Of a stretch of 64,000 nucleotides of DNA, positions 35,302 to 44,350 are shown piece after piece. How positions within the stretch are numbered: the first letter of the stretch is position 1; the number at the start of each line of letters is the position of its first letter. The notes under the pieces were generated by a model. That model was not told the origin of the DNA. It saw only the letters and a program-made list of their open reading frames with translations, and did not search any database. The position numbers were made by a program, and so were the translations under genes. This DNA is from Pseudomonas sp. MM223 (GTDB lineage: Bacteria; Pseudomonadota; Gammaproteobacteria; Pseudomonadales; Pseudomonadaceae): NCBI GenBank assembly GCA_947090765.1, contig OX352322.1, forward strand, positions 825,501 to 889,500, written 5' to 3'.

Positions 35302-36306
35302 TTACTGGCGGCGCTTGAGTTGGTCGGTGAGCTGAGTGGGCAGGTTCTTGATCGTCAGCGAGCCGGTGTCGGCGTCGTAGGTGACGTTGGAACCGAGTAG
35401 GTGCGCCTCAAAGCTGATCGACAGACCTTCGGCGCGGCCGGTGAAACGGCGGAACTGGTTGAGAGTGCGCTTATCGGCCGGGATCTCCGGGGATAGGCCG
35501 TAGTCGCTATTGCGGATGTGGTCATAAAACGCCTGAGGGCGGTCTTCATCGAGGGTCTGGGACAGCTCTTGAAGAGAGAGGGGCTGCCCCAGCTTCGTTT
35601 GGGTGGTGGCATAGTCGAGCAGCGCGTGGGTTTTCTCCCGGGCGCTTTCTTCTGGGAGATCTTCTTTCTCGACGTAATCGGTGAATGCTTTGAGAAGCGT
35701 GCGGGTTTCACCTGGCCCGTCGACGCCTTCTTGGCACCCGATGAAGTCGCGGAAGTAGTCCGAACTCTTCCTGCCGTTTTTGCCTTTAACGAAAGAAATG
35801 TACTGCTTCGAGTTTGGGTTGTTGCGCCACTCGCTCAGGTTGATCCGGGCCGCGCAGGAGAAGTTGCTGGTGTCCAGGTAGCGAGAGGCGACAACATTAA
35901 GATCACCGTCGAGGCCGACGGTTTCGACCTGCTGGAGGACAGCGATCATCAGGTATTCAGTCAGGCCTTGTTGGTAATGGCTGAAGAGCACGTGGCCGCC
36001 GGTAGACAGGTTGACCTCTTCAATCAATTTCTGCAGGTGTTCGACAGACACACGGCTGAAGCTGGTGAAGTCTTGCTGCTCCTCCAGGTACTGTTTCAGC
36101 CAACCGCTGAATGGGTACGCACCCGACTCCCCATGGAAGAAGCCCCACGCTTTGCCTTGCTTGGCGTTGTAGCTGTCGTTCAGGTCGGCCTGGAGGTTCT
36201 CGACGGCATCCGTAGCCGGTAGCTCTGTGTCACGAGCGTGAAGTACGGCCGGGTTGCCGTCGGGCTGCTTATCGAGCTGGTGAACGATTGCATGTCGGAT
36301 TGGCAT
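35302..36306 (-). CDS. YejK/NdpA-like nucleoid-associated protein
   Basis: 334 aa, the length of YejK. N-terminal [17 protein letters not shown], middle [20 protein letters not shown] and [17 protein letters not shown]-terminal [20 protein letters not shown] are family features. It binds the nucleoid in E. coli; the ICE copy may condense or silence element DNA. Starts at the ATG 36304-36306, sharing a base with the HicA-like gene. Confidence 0.83.
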   Translation of the reverse strand: MPIRHAIVHQLDKQPDGNPAVLHARDTELPATDAVENLQADLNDSYNAKQGKAWGFFHGESGAYPFSGWLKQYLEEQQDFTSFSRVSVEHLQKLIEEVNLSTGGHVLFSHYQQGLTEYLMIAVLQQVETVGLDGDLNVVASRYLDTSNFSCAARINLSEWRNNPNSKQYISFVKGKNGRKSSDYFRDFIGCQEGVDGPGETRTLLKAFTDYVEKEDLPEESAREKTHALLDYATTQTKLGQPLSLQELSQTLDEDRPQAFYDHIRNSDYGLSPEIPADKRTLNQFRRFTGRAEGLSISFEAHLLGSNVTYDADTGSLTIKNLPTQLTDQLKRRQ

Positions 36307-36539
36307 TATTGAATCCCCCGGGACATGTTGTTTTGGGCCTCGGCACGGCGGAGCAGCGCTCGAGTATTGCGCTCGGTACGGCGGTCGCTGGGCGTGCAAG
36401 ACGTGAAGATCGGTGTAAAGCCGGACTTGCTGAATTTCAGATGCCCGCTGTTGGAGCGGGAGAGAGTCCAGCCTTCGGAGAGGGCGAATTCGGCAAGCCG
36501 GCGAACACTGTCGTGCGCGCCGCGAAGGAGGTTACGCAT
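36306..36539 (-). CDS. HicA-fold-like small protein, 77 aa
   Basis: Motifs [28 protein letters not shown] and [20 protein letters not shown] resemble the small dsRBD-like HicA fold. The conserved His in GHLKF is present. There is no HicB-type antitoxin adjacent, so a toxin role is doubtful. The start ATG 36537-36539 overlaps the end of the upstream gene. Confidence 0.55.
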   Translation of the reverse strand: MRNLLRGAHDSVRRLAEFALSEGWTLSRSNSGHLKFSKSGFTPIFTSCTPSDRRTERNTRALLRRAEAQNNMSRGIQ

Positions 36540-37059
36540 TGGATCCGGCCTCCTTCTGGCAAAGCGCATCACCGGCTTGGATGGCCACGATTTCCGGAGT
36601 GCAGCCGGGGTATTGAGTGGCCAGGTCGGTGAGGAACTCACGTGCTGTTTCGCGCGATCCAGGAATGCGGAAGACCACGGTGCAATGATGAGCCTCGTCA
36701 TCGGAGCTGGTCAGATAGGGGGTTACTGCCACCTTCAGACCGCAGCTCAGGAGATGTCTTGGTACCCATACGGACCAGAAATAGTTGGTCAGCAGGGCTG
36801 GTTGGCCAAGAAGGGTCGCTGCCAGCGTTCCAGCATCATGGCTTTCCAGCTCGATGTACTGCAGCCGGGCAAGCTCTTGCATAGCCTCATTCAGCTCAAC
36901 AGGCACCGTGGTTTCACCGAACTGGGTGAGCCGTGAGATAACCTGGCCGAGAGCATCCAGCCAAACCGCGTTGACGCCAGAGTGGTGCGCAAAGGCCAAG
37001 GCCGACTGGTCGGTGTTTGCGATCGCAGGGATCGAAGGGTAGATCTGCTCAACTTGCAT
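36532..37059 (-). CDS. ICE hypothetical protein, 175 aa
   Basis: The start MQVEQIYPSIPAIANTDQSA (ATG 37057-37059) has GGAGG upstream. Features NYFWSVWVPRHLLSCGLKVA and HHCTVVFRIPGSRETAREFL. There is no membrane segment. It is part of the tightly overlapping operon from parA. Family not recognised. Confidence 0.65.
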   Translation of the reverse strand: MQVEQIYPSIPAIANTDQSALAFAHHSGVNAVWLDALGQVISRLTQFGETTVPVELNEAMQELARLQYIELESHDAGTLAATLLGQPALLTNYFWSVWVPRHLLSCGLKVAVTPYLTSSDDEAHHCTVVFRIPGSRETAREFLTDLATQYPGCTPEIVAIQAGDALCQKEAGSNA

Positions 37060-37237
37060 TGGGCACCTCCGAAAGAGGATTGAGGTCGTAGCTGCCGCAG
37101 ACCGGGCATACCAGGACCTCTGCCTCACCTTCAGGGGTGTGCTCGGCGGGATGCACCTGCCGTACTTGATGCAGTGCGAAGTGCCGGCCACAGCTATGGC
37201 AGGCATGCGTAATCGGATGGGGTTGCATGGACGTCAT
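37049..37237 (-). CDS. Small zinc-ribbon protein, 62 aa
   Basis: Two Cys pairs, HACHSCGRHF and VCPVCGSYDLNPL, separated by about 30 residues, form a likely zinc ribbon. The ATG overlaps the dnaB stop by 4 bases and the 3' end overlaps the next gene by 11 bases, so it is embedded in the operon. The function is unknown. Confidence 0.65.
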   Translation of the reverse strand: MTSMQPHPITHACHSCGRHFALHQVRQVHPAEHTPEGEAEVLVCPVCGSYDLNPLSEVPNAS

Positions 37238-38581
37238 GCGGCAGCTCCTTGCCAATGATCGGCAGTGAGGTTTGCGAATCGGGTTTGGTTGGCGATGAAG
37301 GCAGCCCGGACATAGCCGACGGGGCCATTGCGGTGTTTACCAATGATCAGTTCGGCAACGCCTTTGAGTTCGGTGTCCTCGTTGTACACCTCGTCCCGAT
37401 AGACAAAGAGGATGAGGTCCGCGTCCTGCTCGATAGCCCCGCTGTCCCGTAGATCAGCATTCACAGGGCGCTTATTGGGACGGCGCTCGAGGTCCCGATT
37501 GAGCTGGGAGAGGGCCATGAACGGGCAGTTGAATTCCTTGGCGATCCCCTTCAGTGATCGGGATATTTCGCTGATTTCGTTGACCCTGTTTTCTTGACCA
37601 GGACTCCGCATGAGCTGCAGGTAGTCCGCCATGATCAAGCAAGGCTTCCCGAAACGCCGGCTAGCACGTCGAACCTTGGCTCGCATAGCGGCAGGGGTCA
37701 GGTTCGCGCTGTCATCGATGACCAGTCGGTTGCCATAGGCGTTCATGCGATGGACGGCGGCTGATAGTTTGGGCCAGTCCTCATCCTGCAGCTGACCCGA
37801 AAGTAGCCTGCTCAGATCGATGTGGCCCAGAATGGCCAGCATTCGATAAATCAGGGCCTCGGTAGGCATCTCCATGCTGAAAACCAGCACGATCTTGTCA
37901 GGCGAATTGGTCAGCGCAGCATCGACGGTGCTCAAGCAGAACGAGGTTTTGCCCATGGAGGGGCGCGCGCCTACGATGATCAGATCGGCTGGCTGCAAAC
38001 CACGGGTCATCTCGTCAAGATCGGTGATCCCGGTCGGCACACCGGTCACGGTCACATGGCCATTGAAATTGGCGTCGATCTTGTCGACGACAGAGAGCAA
38101 TGCCTCATTCATGTCGGTGAATTCGCTAACCACACGACCTTCGCCCAGCTTAAACAGCTTCTGCTCTAGCGTGTCCTGGACCTCAGCCGCGTCAGCGGCG
38201 AGTTCAGCAGCGTCCCGAGTCCCCTGAAAACACAGGGACATGATGCGGCGGAGATGGGCGCGGTTGCGCACGATCTCAGCATACGACCGGATATTCGCTA
38301 CAGACGGAGTGTTCTTGGCCAGGCTCTGCCAGGTAGGAGAGGCCTCCAACCTCCTCAGGGATGGCCATCGCCTCAAAAATCGTCACTATATCGAATGGGC
38401 TGTTTTTCTCTGACAGCTCCTGGATGGCAGTGAAGATCAGCCTGTGTTGGGATAGAAAAAAGTCGTCGGCCTGCAGTAGATCACCGACCAGATCCCAGGC
38501 TTCGTTGTCCAGCATCAGCCCGCCCAGAACGCCTTGTTCAGCCTCGACGGAATGAGGAGGGGAAAGGATCAGATCGGTCAT
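37234..38581 (-). pseudogene. dnaB: Replicative DNA helicase DnaB homologue, frameshifted
   Basis: The N-terminal frame (38581 on) has SVEAEQGVLGGLMLDNEAWD and IFEAMAIPEEVGGLSYLAE. The second frame (to 37234) continues LAKNTPSVANIRSYAEIVRN, Walker A ARPSMGKTSF, LVFSMEMP, MADYLQLM and SGAIEQDADLILFVYRDE. Removing one C from GAGCCTGG near 38,330 joins them. The intact protein would be about 448 aa, normal for DnaB. ICE copies probably unwind element DNA independently of host timing. Confidence 0.8.
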
Positions 38582-39279
38582 CTGGCACCTCCCTGGGCAA
38601 TTCCTGGCTGTTCACTGCGGCCTACTCCCCGGTGGAGCTGAGCACGCTGACCCTGCTTAATTCCTTCGTACAGCGAGCTACGATCGTGGCCCTTGGCTTC
38701 GCTTGGCGTGATGTCGAAGCGCTTCAACTCAGGGTGATGTAAGGTCAAGTAGGCACTGATATCAGCCTGGATATCTGGGGCTAGGTCACCAGCGAATTCT
38801 CGAACTTTGTAGGCCACTGCCCCGATCCAGCCCTCAGCAAAGAGTTGGCCGCGACGTCGTTTGGTCTTCAGCTGACACCGTTTCTGCTGCGAGACATGCT
38901 CGCGACGTGCTTTCTGCAGTTGCAGGACGAGGCTGCTGTAGGCATAAGCAGCCAGATCCGGGCCGATACCCTTGCCCAGGAACTTGAAGCAGTACCCTTT
39001 CAATGGGTGGTAGTAGGAGAGGTGGCTGCAGTCGAAAGCGGCTGCGCACGTTGCGGCCAGGGAGTGCAGCCAATCAGCGGGGGAGCGGCGAGTGCCAGTG
39101 GGGACGCTTGTTTCTAGAACCTGGCTGGCTCGAAGTTCGTCGGACTCGATGTTGTACTTGGCCATGAGCGAGCGGGCCTGGCGCAATGCGGTTGCGGCCT
39201 CGTTCGTGTTTGCCCCCGGACTATTGGCCAAGGACATCAGCTTGGTGACCTTGTCGAGGATCTTCTGCTTGTCCATCAT
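38578..39279 (-). CDS. DUF2786 domain protein
   Basis: 233 aa from the ATG at 39277-39279, with GGAGAG upstream. The DUF2786 N-domain is visible: DKQKILDKVTKLMSLANSPG and NEAATALRQARSLMAKYNI. The C-terminal half has LPHSLAATCAAAFDCS-like and FLGKGIGPDLAAYAYSSLVL segments of the associated metallopeptidase-like domain. Common in phages and ICEs; function unknown. It overlaps dnaB by 4 bases. Confidence 0.78.
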   Translation of the reverse strand: MMDKQKILDKVTKLMSLANSPGANTNEAATALRQARSLMAKYNIESDELRASQVLETSVPTGTRRSPADWLHSLAATCAAAFDCSHLSYYHPLKGYCFKFLGKGIGPDLAAYAYSSLVLQLQKARREHVSQQKRCQLKTKRRRGQLFAEGWIGAVAYKVREFAGDLAPDIQADISAYLTLHHPELKRFDITPSEAKGHDRSSLYEGIKQGQRAQLHRGVGRSEQPGIAQGGAR

Positions 39280-39518
39280 GAACTCTCCCCGGCGCGGCGA
39301 GGTCGGCTGCGCAGCGCGGATGCGATCAAGGCCAGGGAGTTCAGTACGCCGAAGACACAGAGCGCATAGGCTGAGTAGACCGCTCCCTGCAACGCGAGCT
39401 CGACATGGGGGGCTTTGAAGATCGAGCCCAAGCCATAGGCAGTGGCCAGTGCCACAGAGCAGTTTATGAGATACAGGCAAAGCGAGCCCGCGAATTGAGA
39501 TATGAGGGCAAAGCTCAT
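39276..39518 (-). CDS. Small membrane protein, 80 aa
   Basis: Three hydrophobic segments (LISQFAGSLCLYLINCSVAL, YGLGSIF..., YSAYALCVFGVLNSLALIAS) and a basic end. Overlaps both neighbours by 4 bases, so it is translated with them. Family not recognised. Confidence 0.6.
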   Translation of the reverse strand: MSFALISQFAGSLCLYLINCSVALATAYGLGSIFKAPHVELALQGAVYSAYALCVFGVLNSLALIASALRSRPRRAGESS

Positions 39519-40266
39519 GCTTGGCCCTCCTGCCTGTCCGCTGCAGGCACCAAGGCCTCTTGCCAGAGGCGAAGGGTCTCGCGTTCGTCTGCTGTCAAGG
39601 CAGCCAAGCCTACAGCTTCGGCCACTTTCTCCTGCAGGAGCCGCAGGCGTTCCTCAACCGATGAACCATCGTCATAAGCAAGGTGGCTGGTCAGGTCGCT
39701 GATCATGAAGTAGCGGAGTGATCTGACATTACCTGCTCGGTGTTGCTCCACTGAATGCCCATGGAGCCGAGCAGGTGTCTTCAGCTCGTTTCTGATGTAA
39801 ACGTTGAATTCAGAAGGGTTGTAGGAGGTGTTTAACTGCCGTGCACGATTCAGAATGAGTGCGGCTTTGATCGTCTCCAGCAGTTCTTCGTGAGTTTCGG
39901 TAGGCAAGGGGAACGTACGGGCTACCAGCTGTTTCGACTGAGCATCACGCGCATCTTGCCGGCGTTTCGTTTCTTTCTCGGAACGAACGCGCTTTTCCTT
40001 CGCATGGGTCACGTTGTGACCGATCGAATCAACGAGTTGTGCGGCACTACGCAGTAGATCGCGCTGTTCAATGCTCAGAAGGTCACCGAGCGATCCGAGC
40101 AAGCCGGCACCCATCTTCCAACCGTTGGCTAGCTTGTGCAGGTCTCCAGACGCGGATGTCAGCTTTTTCTGGATGCCGCGTAACTCATTGGGCTGTAGAG
40201 TTTCCCAATCCTGAGGACTTCATCGGCCGTGATCCCGGCAGCCTCGGTTATCGCGTGCTTACTCAT
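39515..40266 (-). pseudogene. ICE hypothetical protein, frameshifted near the N-terminus
   Basis: A start at 40,264-40,266 gives MSKHAITEAAGITADEVLR, which soon hits a stop. Another frame continues DWETLQPNELRGIQKKLTSA then SGDLHKLANGWKMGAGLLGS and runs to 39515. One missing G near 40,213 (AGGATT for AGGGATT) reconciles them into about 250 aa. Contains a basic helical middle (AKEKRVRSEKETKRRQDARD). It overlaps parA. The family is typical of the ICE parA-dnaB interval; function unknown. Confidence 0.65.
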
Positions 40267-41145
40267 CGCGGCGGGCCTCCTTGGCGATCTCGGCAACACG
40301 CTCTTCGGTCATTGCCTCGAAGCGGTCTTTCCATTCTGGGAACGCCTCGATAGCCAGGTTGCGGATGACGTTCAGCGCCGACGGCGACTTACGGTTCGAC
40401 GGTTGACGATATTCAAGCCGATGCGCTGGCACGCCTTGGCTCGCGGCTTTCTTGAAGATGACGGCATCTGGGATGATCGATTGCAGGACGGTGTAGTCAG
40501 GGTTCCCGTCGAAAATTTCACGGACGGTACGGTGGATCTCGCGTGCGTCAGCAGTTTCATCCAGGCCGTTGATGATGATGTTGATGTGGGGAATGGTGAG
40601 GCCGAGGCGTGCGTAACTGCGCAAGCCATCCATCATATGGATGGTCCCACGGCTGAATTCGCGCGCGGCCAACATGTTCGGGGGGAGGGGGAGAGGATGA
40701 TGTCGGATGCAAGAACGACCATCTCCAACATCGCAGAGCGGGCGCCCTGGGTATCAAAGAGGATGAGGTCGTAATTGGCATCGAAAGCCGACATCAGGTT
40801 GGCTAGTCGCAGTCTGCCATCAGGCGCCTGCAGTATGAGGTTGTTGAGCTGGTTGTTGGCGTCGTTCGAGATGATGACGTCGAGATTCTTGATCGACGTG
40901 CGGGAGATGATCTTGGCCGGGTCGGTCTCGTTGTACGACAGCAGCTCGAAAATGCCGCCCGGGGCGGTGTACTCCAGGGGGAAATAGGAGGATGCGGAAG
41001 GCTGGACGGGGTCCAGATCGATGAGGAGGGTGCGCAGCCCGGCGTCTGCAGTGAATGCCCCCAGATTGGTGGATCCAGTGGATTTACCGGTGCCGCCTTT
41101 GGTGGAAACCTTACCTGCTCGTCTTGCTTTCTTCGGATGTGTCAT
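40259..41145 (-). pseudogene. parA: ParA/Soj partition ATPase, frameshifted
   Basis: The first frame has the deviant Walker A KVSTKGGTGKST, LLIDLDPVQPSAS and LILFDTQGA, and reaches SDIILSP. The second frame resumes at NMLAAREFSRGTIHMMDGLR and ends ERVAEIAKEARRDE at 40,259. A C6 run (40,680-40,685) that should be C7 explains the break. The full protein would be about 295 aa. Soj-type genes at this end of PAPI-1-like elements are needed to keep the excised element. The ATG at 41143-41145 is preceded by AGAGG. Confidence 0.82.
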
Positions 41146-41152
41146 TGCCATG

Positions 41153-41177
41153 CCTCTAATGTGGATTTCATTAGAGG
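41153..41177. repeat. Inverted repeat upstream of parA
   Basis: CCTCTAATG and CATTAGAGG flank a 7-base spacer immediately before the parA start codon. It could be an autoregulatory operator or a leader hairpin that covers the ribosome site. Confidence 0.5.
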
Positions 41178-41250
41178 CTGCTTAGCTAGGCGCTGGAATG
41201 GTGCTTAAAACCCCTCCCTAGGTGGAAATTTCGGCCTAGATCCCAATTGT

Positions 41251-41295
41251 CTTTTAACCAATTGGTCGTAGGTTCGAATCCTACACGACCCACCA
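41251..41295 (+). other. ICE attachment site: 3' end of tRNA-Lys
   Basis: 45 bases match the 3' part of tRNA-Lys (anticodon TTT through CCA). The 5' half is absent: upstream bases are ICE sequence. A terminator follows. This is the chromosome-side att repeat left by integration into tRNA-Lys; the intact tRNA should be at the other end of the element, left of the window. Confidence 0.88.
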
Positions 41296-41300
41296 TGAAT

Positions 41301-41335
41301 AAAGGGCATCTCGAAAGAGATGCCCTTTTTCTTTT
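41301..41335 (+). terminator. Terminator of the original tRNA-Lys gene
   Basis: AAAGGGCATCTC-GAAA-GAGATGCCCTTTTT, a 12-bp stem with T run, directly behind the tRNA 3' end. Confidence 0.9.
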
Positions 41336-41349
41336 GCCTGGCAGAATGT

Positions 41350-41453
41350 GGGCCTGCTTTGCAGGCCGTTCGCGGCACAAGGCCGCTCCTACAGGAACAC
41401 GCGATCCCCTGTAGGAGCGGCCTTGTGCCGCGAAAGGGGCGCAAAGCGCCCCC
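41350..41453. repeat. Inverted pair of REP elements
   Basis: Two copies of the P. putida-type REP hairpin (core GTAGGAGCGGCCTTGTG, with the stem GGGCxTGCAAAGCxCCC) face each other between the att site and the ndh-like gene. Confidence 0.8.
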
Positions 41454-41461
41454 AGCGATCA

Positions 41462-42757
41462 TTAATGCAGCTTCAGGCGCGGCTCGGTGCCCCGGCCAAT
41501 CTTGCTCCCCAGCATCATCAACGCCGTACGGAAGAACCCGTACAACGCCATCTGGTGCATGCGGTACAGCGACACATAGAACATCCGCGCCAGCCAGCCT
41601 TCCAGCTTCACGCTGCCCATCAGGTTACCCATCAGGTTGCCCACCGCCGAGAAGCGCGACAGCGATACCAGCGAGCCGTAGTCCTTGTACTCGTAGGTCG
41701 GTAGCGCCTTGTTGTCCAACCGCGCCTTCAGGCTTTGCGCCAGCATCGAAGCCTGCTGGTGCGCTGCCTGGGCACGTGGCGGCACGTTGCGGTCGCTACC
41801 CGGTTGCGGGCAGGCGGCGCAGTCACCGAAGGCGAAGATGTTGTCGTCGCGGGTGGTCTGCAGGGTAGGGCGCACCACCAGTTGGTTGATGCGGTTGGTT
41901 TCCAGCCCATCGATGTCCTTCAGGAAGCCCGGTGCACGGATACCCGCCGCCCACACTTTCAGGCTGGCCTGGATCACTTCGCCGTCCTTGGTTTTCAGGC
42001 CGTCCTCGGTCACTTCACTGACAGCCGCGTTGGTCATCACCTTCACCCCGAGCTTTTCCAGGGTTTTGTGCACCGGCACGCTGATGCGCTCTGGCAGCGC
42101 TGGCAGCACGCGCGGGCCAGCCTCGATGATGGTGATGTGCATATCCTTGGGCTGGATGCGGTCCAGGCCATAGGCCGCCAGTTCGTGGGCGGCGTGGTGC
42201 AGCTCGGCCGCCAGCTCCACACCGGTGGCACCGGCGCCGACGATGGCTACGCTGATCTGCTCGCTGGCCACGTCGCCCGCGTGAGCACGCAGGTAGTGGT
42301 TCAGCAACTGCTGGTGGAAGCGCTCGGCCTGCTTGCGCGTGTCGAGGAACAGGCAGTGCTGCGCCGCGCCCAAGGTGCCGAAGTCGTTGGTGTTGGAACC
42401 CACGGCAATGACCAGGGTGTCGTAGCTGAGGGTGCGCGCAGGCAGCAGCTCGCGGCCCTCATCATCGAGGGTGGCGGCCAGTTGAATCTGCTTGCCCTCA
42501 CGGTCCAGGCCGCTCATGCGCCCCAGCTGGAAGTTGAAGTGGTTCCACTTGGCCTGGGCCACGTAGTTCAGTTCGTCTTCCGAGGAGTTCAGCGAGCCGG
42601 CGGCCACTTCGTGCAGCAGTGGCTTCCAGATGTGCGTGAGGTTGGCGTCGACCAGGGTGATTTCGGCCTGCTTGCGCTTGCCCAGGCTTTTACCCAGGCG
42701 GGTCGCCAGTTCCAGGCCGCCGGCGCCGCCGCCGACAATCACGATGCGATGAGTCAT
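41462..42757 (-). CDS. ndh: Type II NADH dehydrogenase (NAD(P)/FAD oxidoreductase)
   Basis: 431 aa. FAD site IVIVGGGAGGLELATRLG at the N-terminus, second dinucleotide motif VAIVGAGATGVELAAELH (about residue 170), and FAFGDCAACPQ near residue 310. The C-terminal amphipathic region is typical of membrane-associated NDH-2. It transfers electrons from NADH to quinone without proton pumping. Core gene, intact; a REP pair lies behind it. Confidence 0.88.
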   Translation of the reverse strand: MTHRIVIVGGGAGGLELATRLGKSLGKRKQAEITLVDANLTHIWKPLLHEVAAGSLNSSEDELNYVAQAKWNHFNFQLGRMSGLDREGKQIQLAATLDDEGRELLPARTLSYDTLVIAVGSNTNDFGTLGAAQHCLFLDTRKQAERFHQQLLNHYLRAHAGDVASEQISVAIVGAGATGVELAAELHHAAHELAAYGLDRIQPKDMHITIIEAGPRVLPALPERISVPVHKTLEKLGVKVMTNAAVSEVTEDGLKTKDGEVIQASLKVWAAGIRAPGFLKDIDGLETNRINQLVVRPTLQTTRDDNIFAFGDCAACPQPGSDRNVPPRAQAAHQQASMLAQSLKARLDNKALPTYEYKDYGSLVSLSRFSAVGNLMGNLMGSVKLEGWLARMFYVSLYRMHQMALYGFFRTALMMLGSKIGRGTEPRLKLH

Positions 42758-42841
42758 GGGGATATCTCATAAGGTTTACGGAATTCGTGGCCCTGGGGGC
42801 CGGCCGCAAACTGCACGAGGGGAGGGCGAGCGCAAAGCAGC

Positions 42842-43015
42842 TCATAGCACCAGTCCACTCAGCAGGCGGCTGATGAGACCCAACCCGATGGTCACGGCCA
42901 GCACCAGCACAAGGAGCAGCCACGGCCGGAAGGGCCTGCGCTCGACTTGGTGCTGGGGGGCTCGCAGATACTCATCGACACGACGCTGATCTTCAGGATT
43001 CAGGCGGCTGGTCAT
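42842..43015 (-). CDS. DUF3094 small membrane protein, 57 aa
   Basis: Begins MTSRLNPEDQRRVDEYLRAP and ends in one membrane segment WLLLVLVLAVTIGLGLISRL. This is the DUF3094 family of Pseudomonas, commonly next to the NADH dehydrogenase gene. Function unknown. Confidence 0.8.
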   Translation of the reverse strand: MTSRLNPEDQRRVDEYLRAPQHQVERRPFRPWLLLVLVLAVTIGLGLISRLLSGLVL

Positions 43016-43147
43016 GGTGGGCCTCGTCAGGTAGACGTTTGTGACTGCGTAAACGCTACAGCGTTCGTGCAGGCGCTTGAAACAAATGATAATGCTTTCT
43101 ATCTCTGGCGCCGAGTGTACGCCATCGCAAACACTCGCTGCACTGGA

Positions 43148-43777
43148 TCAAAGACTGATGCCTACATCAAAAACAATGCTGCGCCCCAGGTTGCCACGCA
43201 GGAAGTCCGGCGCGTCGGGGTGGGCGAACAGCACCCGGGCAAACGTCGGCCCCACCAGCGACAACGAGCGCCAGCCCTGGCGCAGGTATTCGGTGGGCGG
43301 CGGGAAGTGGGTGTTGAGGTCCAGCACTTCGCGCTTGAGGCTGGCGAAGGCGATGATGTCCAGCTCGTTCAGCTCCAGCCCGCGTTCGCGGTAGTTGTGC
43401 GCCTTCTTGCGCAAGGTCGGCGCCAGGCGCGCCAACAGCTCGGTGGCACTGATGCGCCGTGGGCGCGCTTCACGGCGCACCAGTTGTGCCAGGGAAAACG
43501 CACTGCGCCGGCGTTGCAGCTCTTCCCGCCATTCATCGTTCAGCCGGCGGCCCTCGTCCAGCACGAAAAACACCTCGAAGGCCGCATCGCGAAACAGCAC
43601 ATCTGGCGGCTCTTGCCCGGCCGGGGTGAAGTCTTCGCTGCGGTAAGGGATGTTCAACCCCTGCAACAGGCGCTGGCACACCCAACGCTCCCGCTCCCAC
43701 TTGCGGGCGTTGGAGAGAAAGGCATTGGCTTGTTCGGCCTGGATGGTAAGCAGGCGCAGGTAGTCTGAGTCATCCAT
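43148..43777 (-). CDS. DUF1780 family protein
   Basis: 209 aa. Motifs LTIQAEQANAFLSNARKWER, EDFTPAGQEPPDVLFRDAAF and EVFFVLDEGRRLNDEWREEL. The pairing of a PDVxF-like strand with a following acidic strand is like a PD-(D/E)XK fold, as proposed for this family. Conserved in Pseudomonas; role unknown. Core gene. Confidence 0.83.
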   Translation of the reverse strand: MDDSDYLRLLTIQAEQANAFLSNARKWERERWVCQRLLQGLNIPYRSEDFTPAGQEPPDVLFRDAAFEVFFVLDEGRRLNDEWREELQRRRSAFSLAQLVRREARPRRISATELLARLAPTLRKKAHNYRERGLELNELDIIAFASLKREVLDLNTHFPPPTEYLRQGWRSLSLVGPTFARVLFAHPDAPDFLRGNLGRSIVFDVGISL

Positions 43778-43832
43778 GCAGACAAGCTTAGCCGCTAATC
43801 GATGACGGTAAGATGCTGTTTAAGCGTGGGAA

Positions 43833-44264
43833 TCAGCCCAGTACCGGCCACTGCTGCACCAGCCCGACCAGGTGCACCAGGCCGAAGCCCAGGCAGATCA
43901 GCGAACTGACCACGATAAAACGCTGCGAACGCCCGGTACCCGCCAGCAATCTGGGCCCCAGCAGGCCGCGTACCAAGTACACCAGGGTGATCAGGCACAT
44001 GACTGGCATTAGCAGCGGCAGCCGCCCGATTGCCCCGGCAGCCGACAGCGCATAGGCCGACCAGGCCAGCAACACGCAGGCGATGGCGGCGGTGATCAGC
44101 CCCGGGTACCAGCGACCTTTTTCGGCGGCCACCGCCATGCGCTCGCCAGCCCCGAACAAACGGTACCAGCGAGGCCCGACCGCGATGACGGCCAGGTGAA
44201 GCACGCCGATGATGGCGTTGAGTGCCGCTGCCAGCAGCAGGGCGGAGTTGATTCCTTCCGGCAT
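43833..44264 (-). CDS. Inner membrane protein, 143 aa
   Basis: The start at MPEGINSALL (ATG 44262-44264) has AGGAAG eight bases upstream; an in-frame ATG 18 bases earlier has none. Four hydrophobic segments (about 7-27, 52-75, 81-103, 115-135). Family not recognised; found here divergent from the CbiM-like gene. Confidence 0.65.
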   Translation of the reverse strand: MPEGINSALLLAAALNAIIGVLHLAVIAVGPRWYRLFGAGERMAVAAEKGRWYPGLITAAIACVLLAWSAYALSAAGAIGRLPLLMPVMCLITLVYLVRGLLGPRLLAGTGRSQRFIVVSSLICLGFGLVHLVGLVQQWPVLG

Positions 44265-44350
44265 GGCCAATGCTTCCTGCATCGAATGAGGGCGCCAGCC
44301 TACCGCAGCCGAAGGAAAGGGAGAATGGGTGTAAACTCGGTCTTATCCAC

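Noticed and set aside
36306..36539. HicAB toxin-antitoxin pair
   Set aside because: Only the HicA-like half is visible; the neighbours are a YejK-like gene and a 175-aa protein without HicB features.
42980..43768. 273-aa plus-strand open frame opposite DUF1780
   Set aside because: It is the high-GC antisense shadow of the DUF1780 gene, which has clear family motifs.
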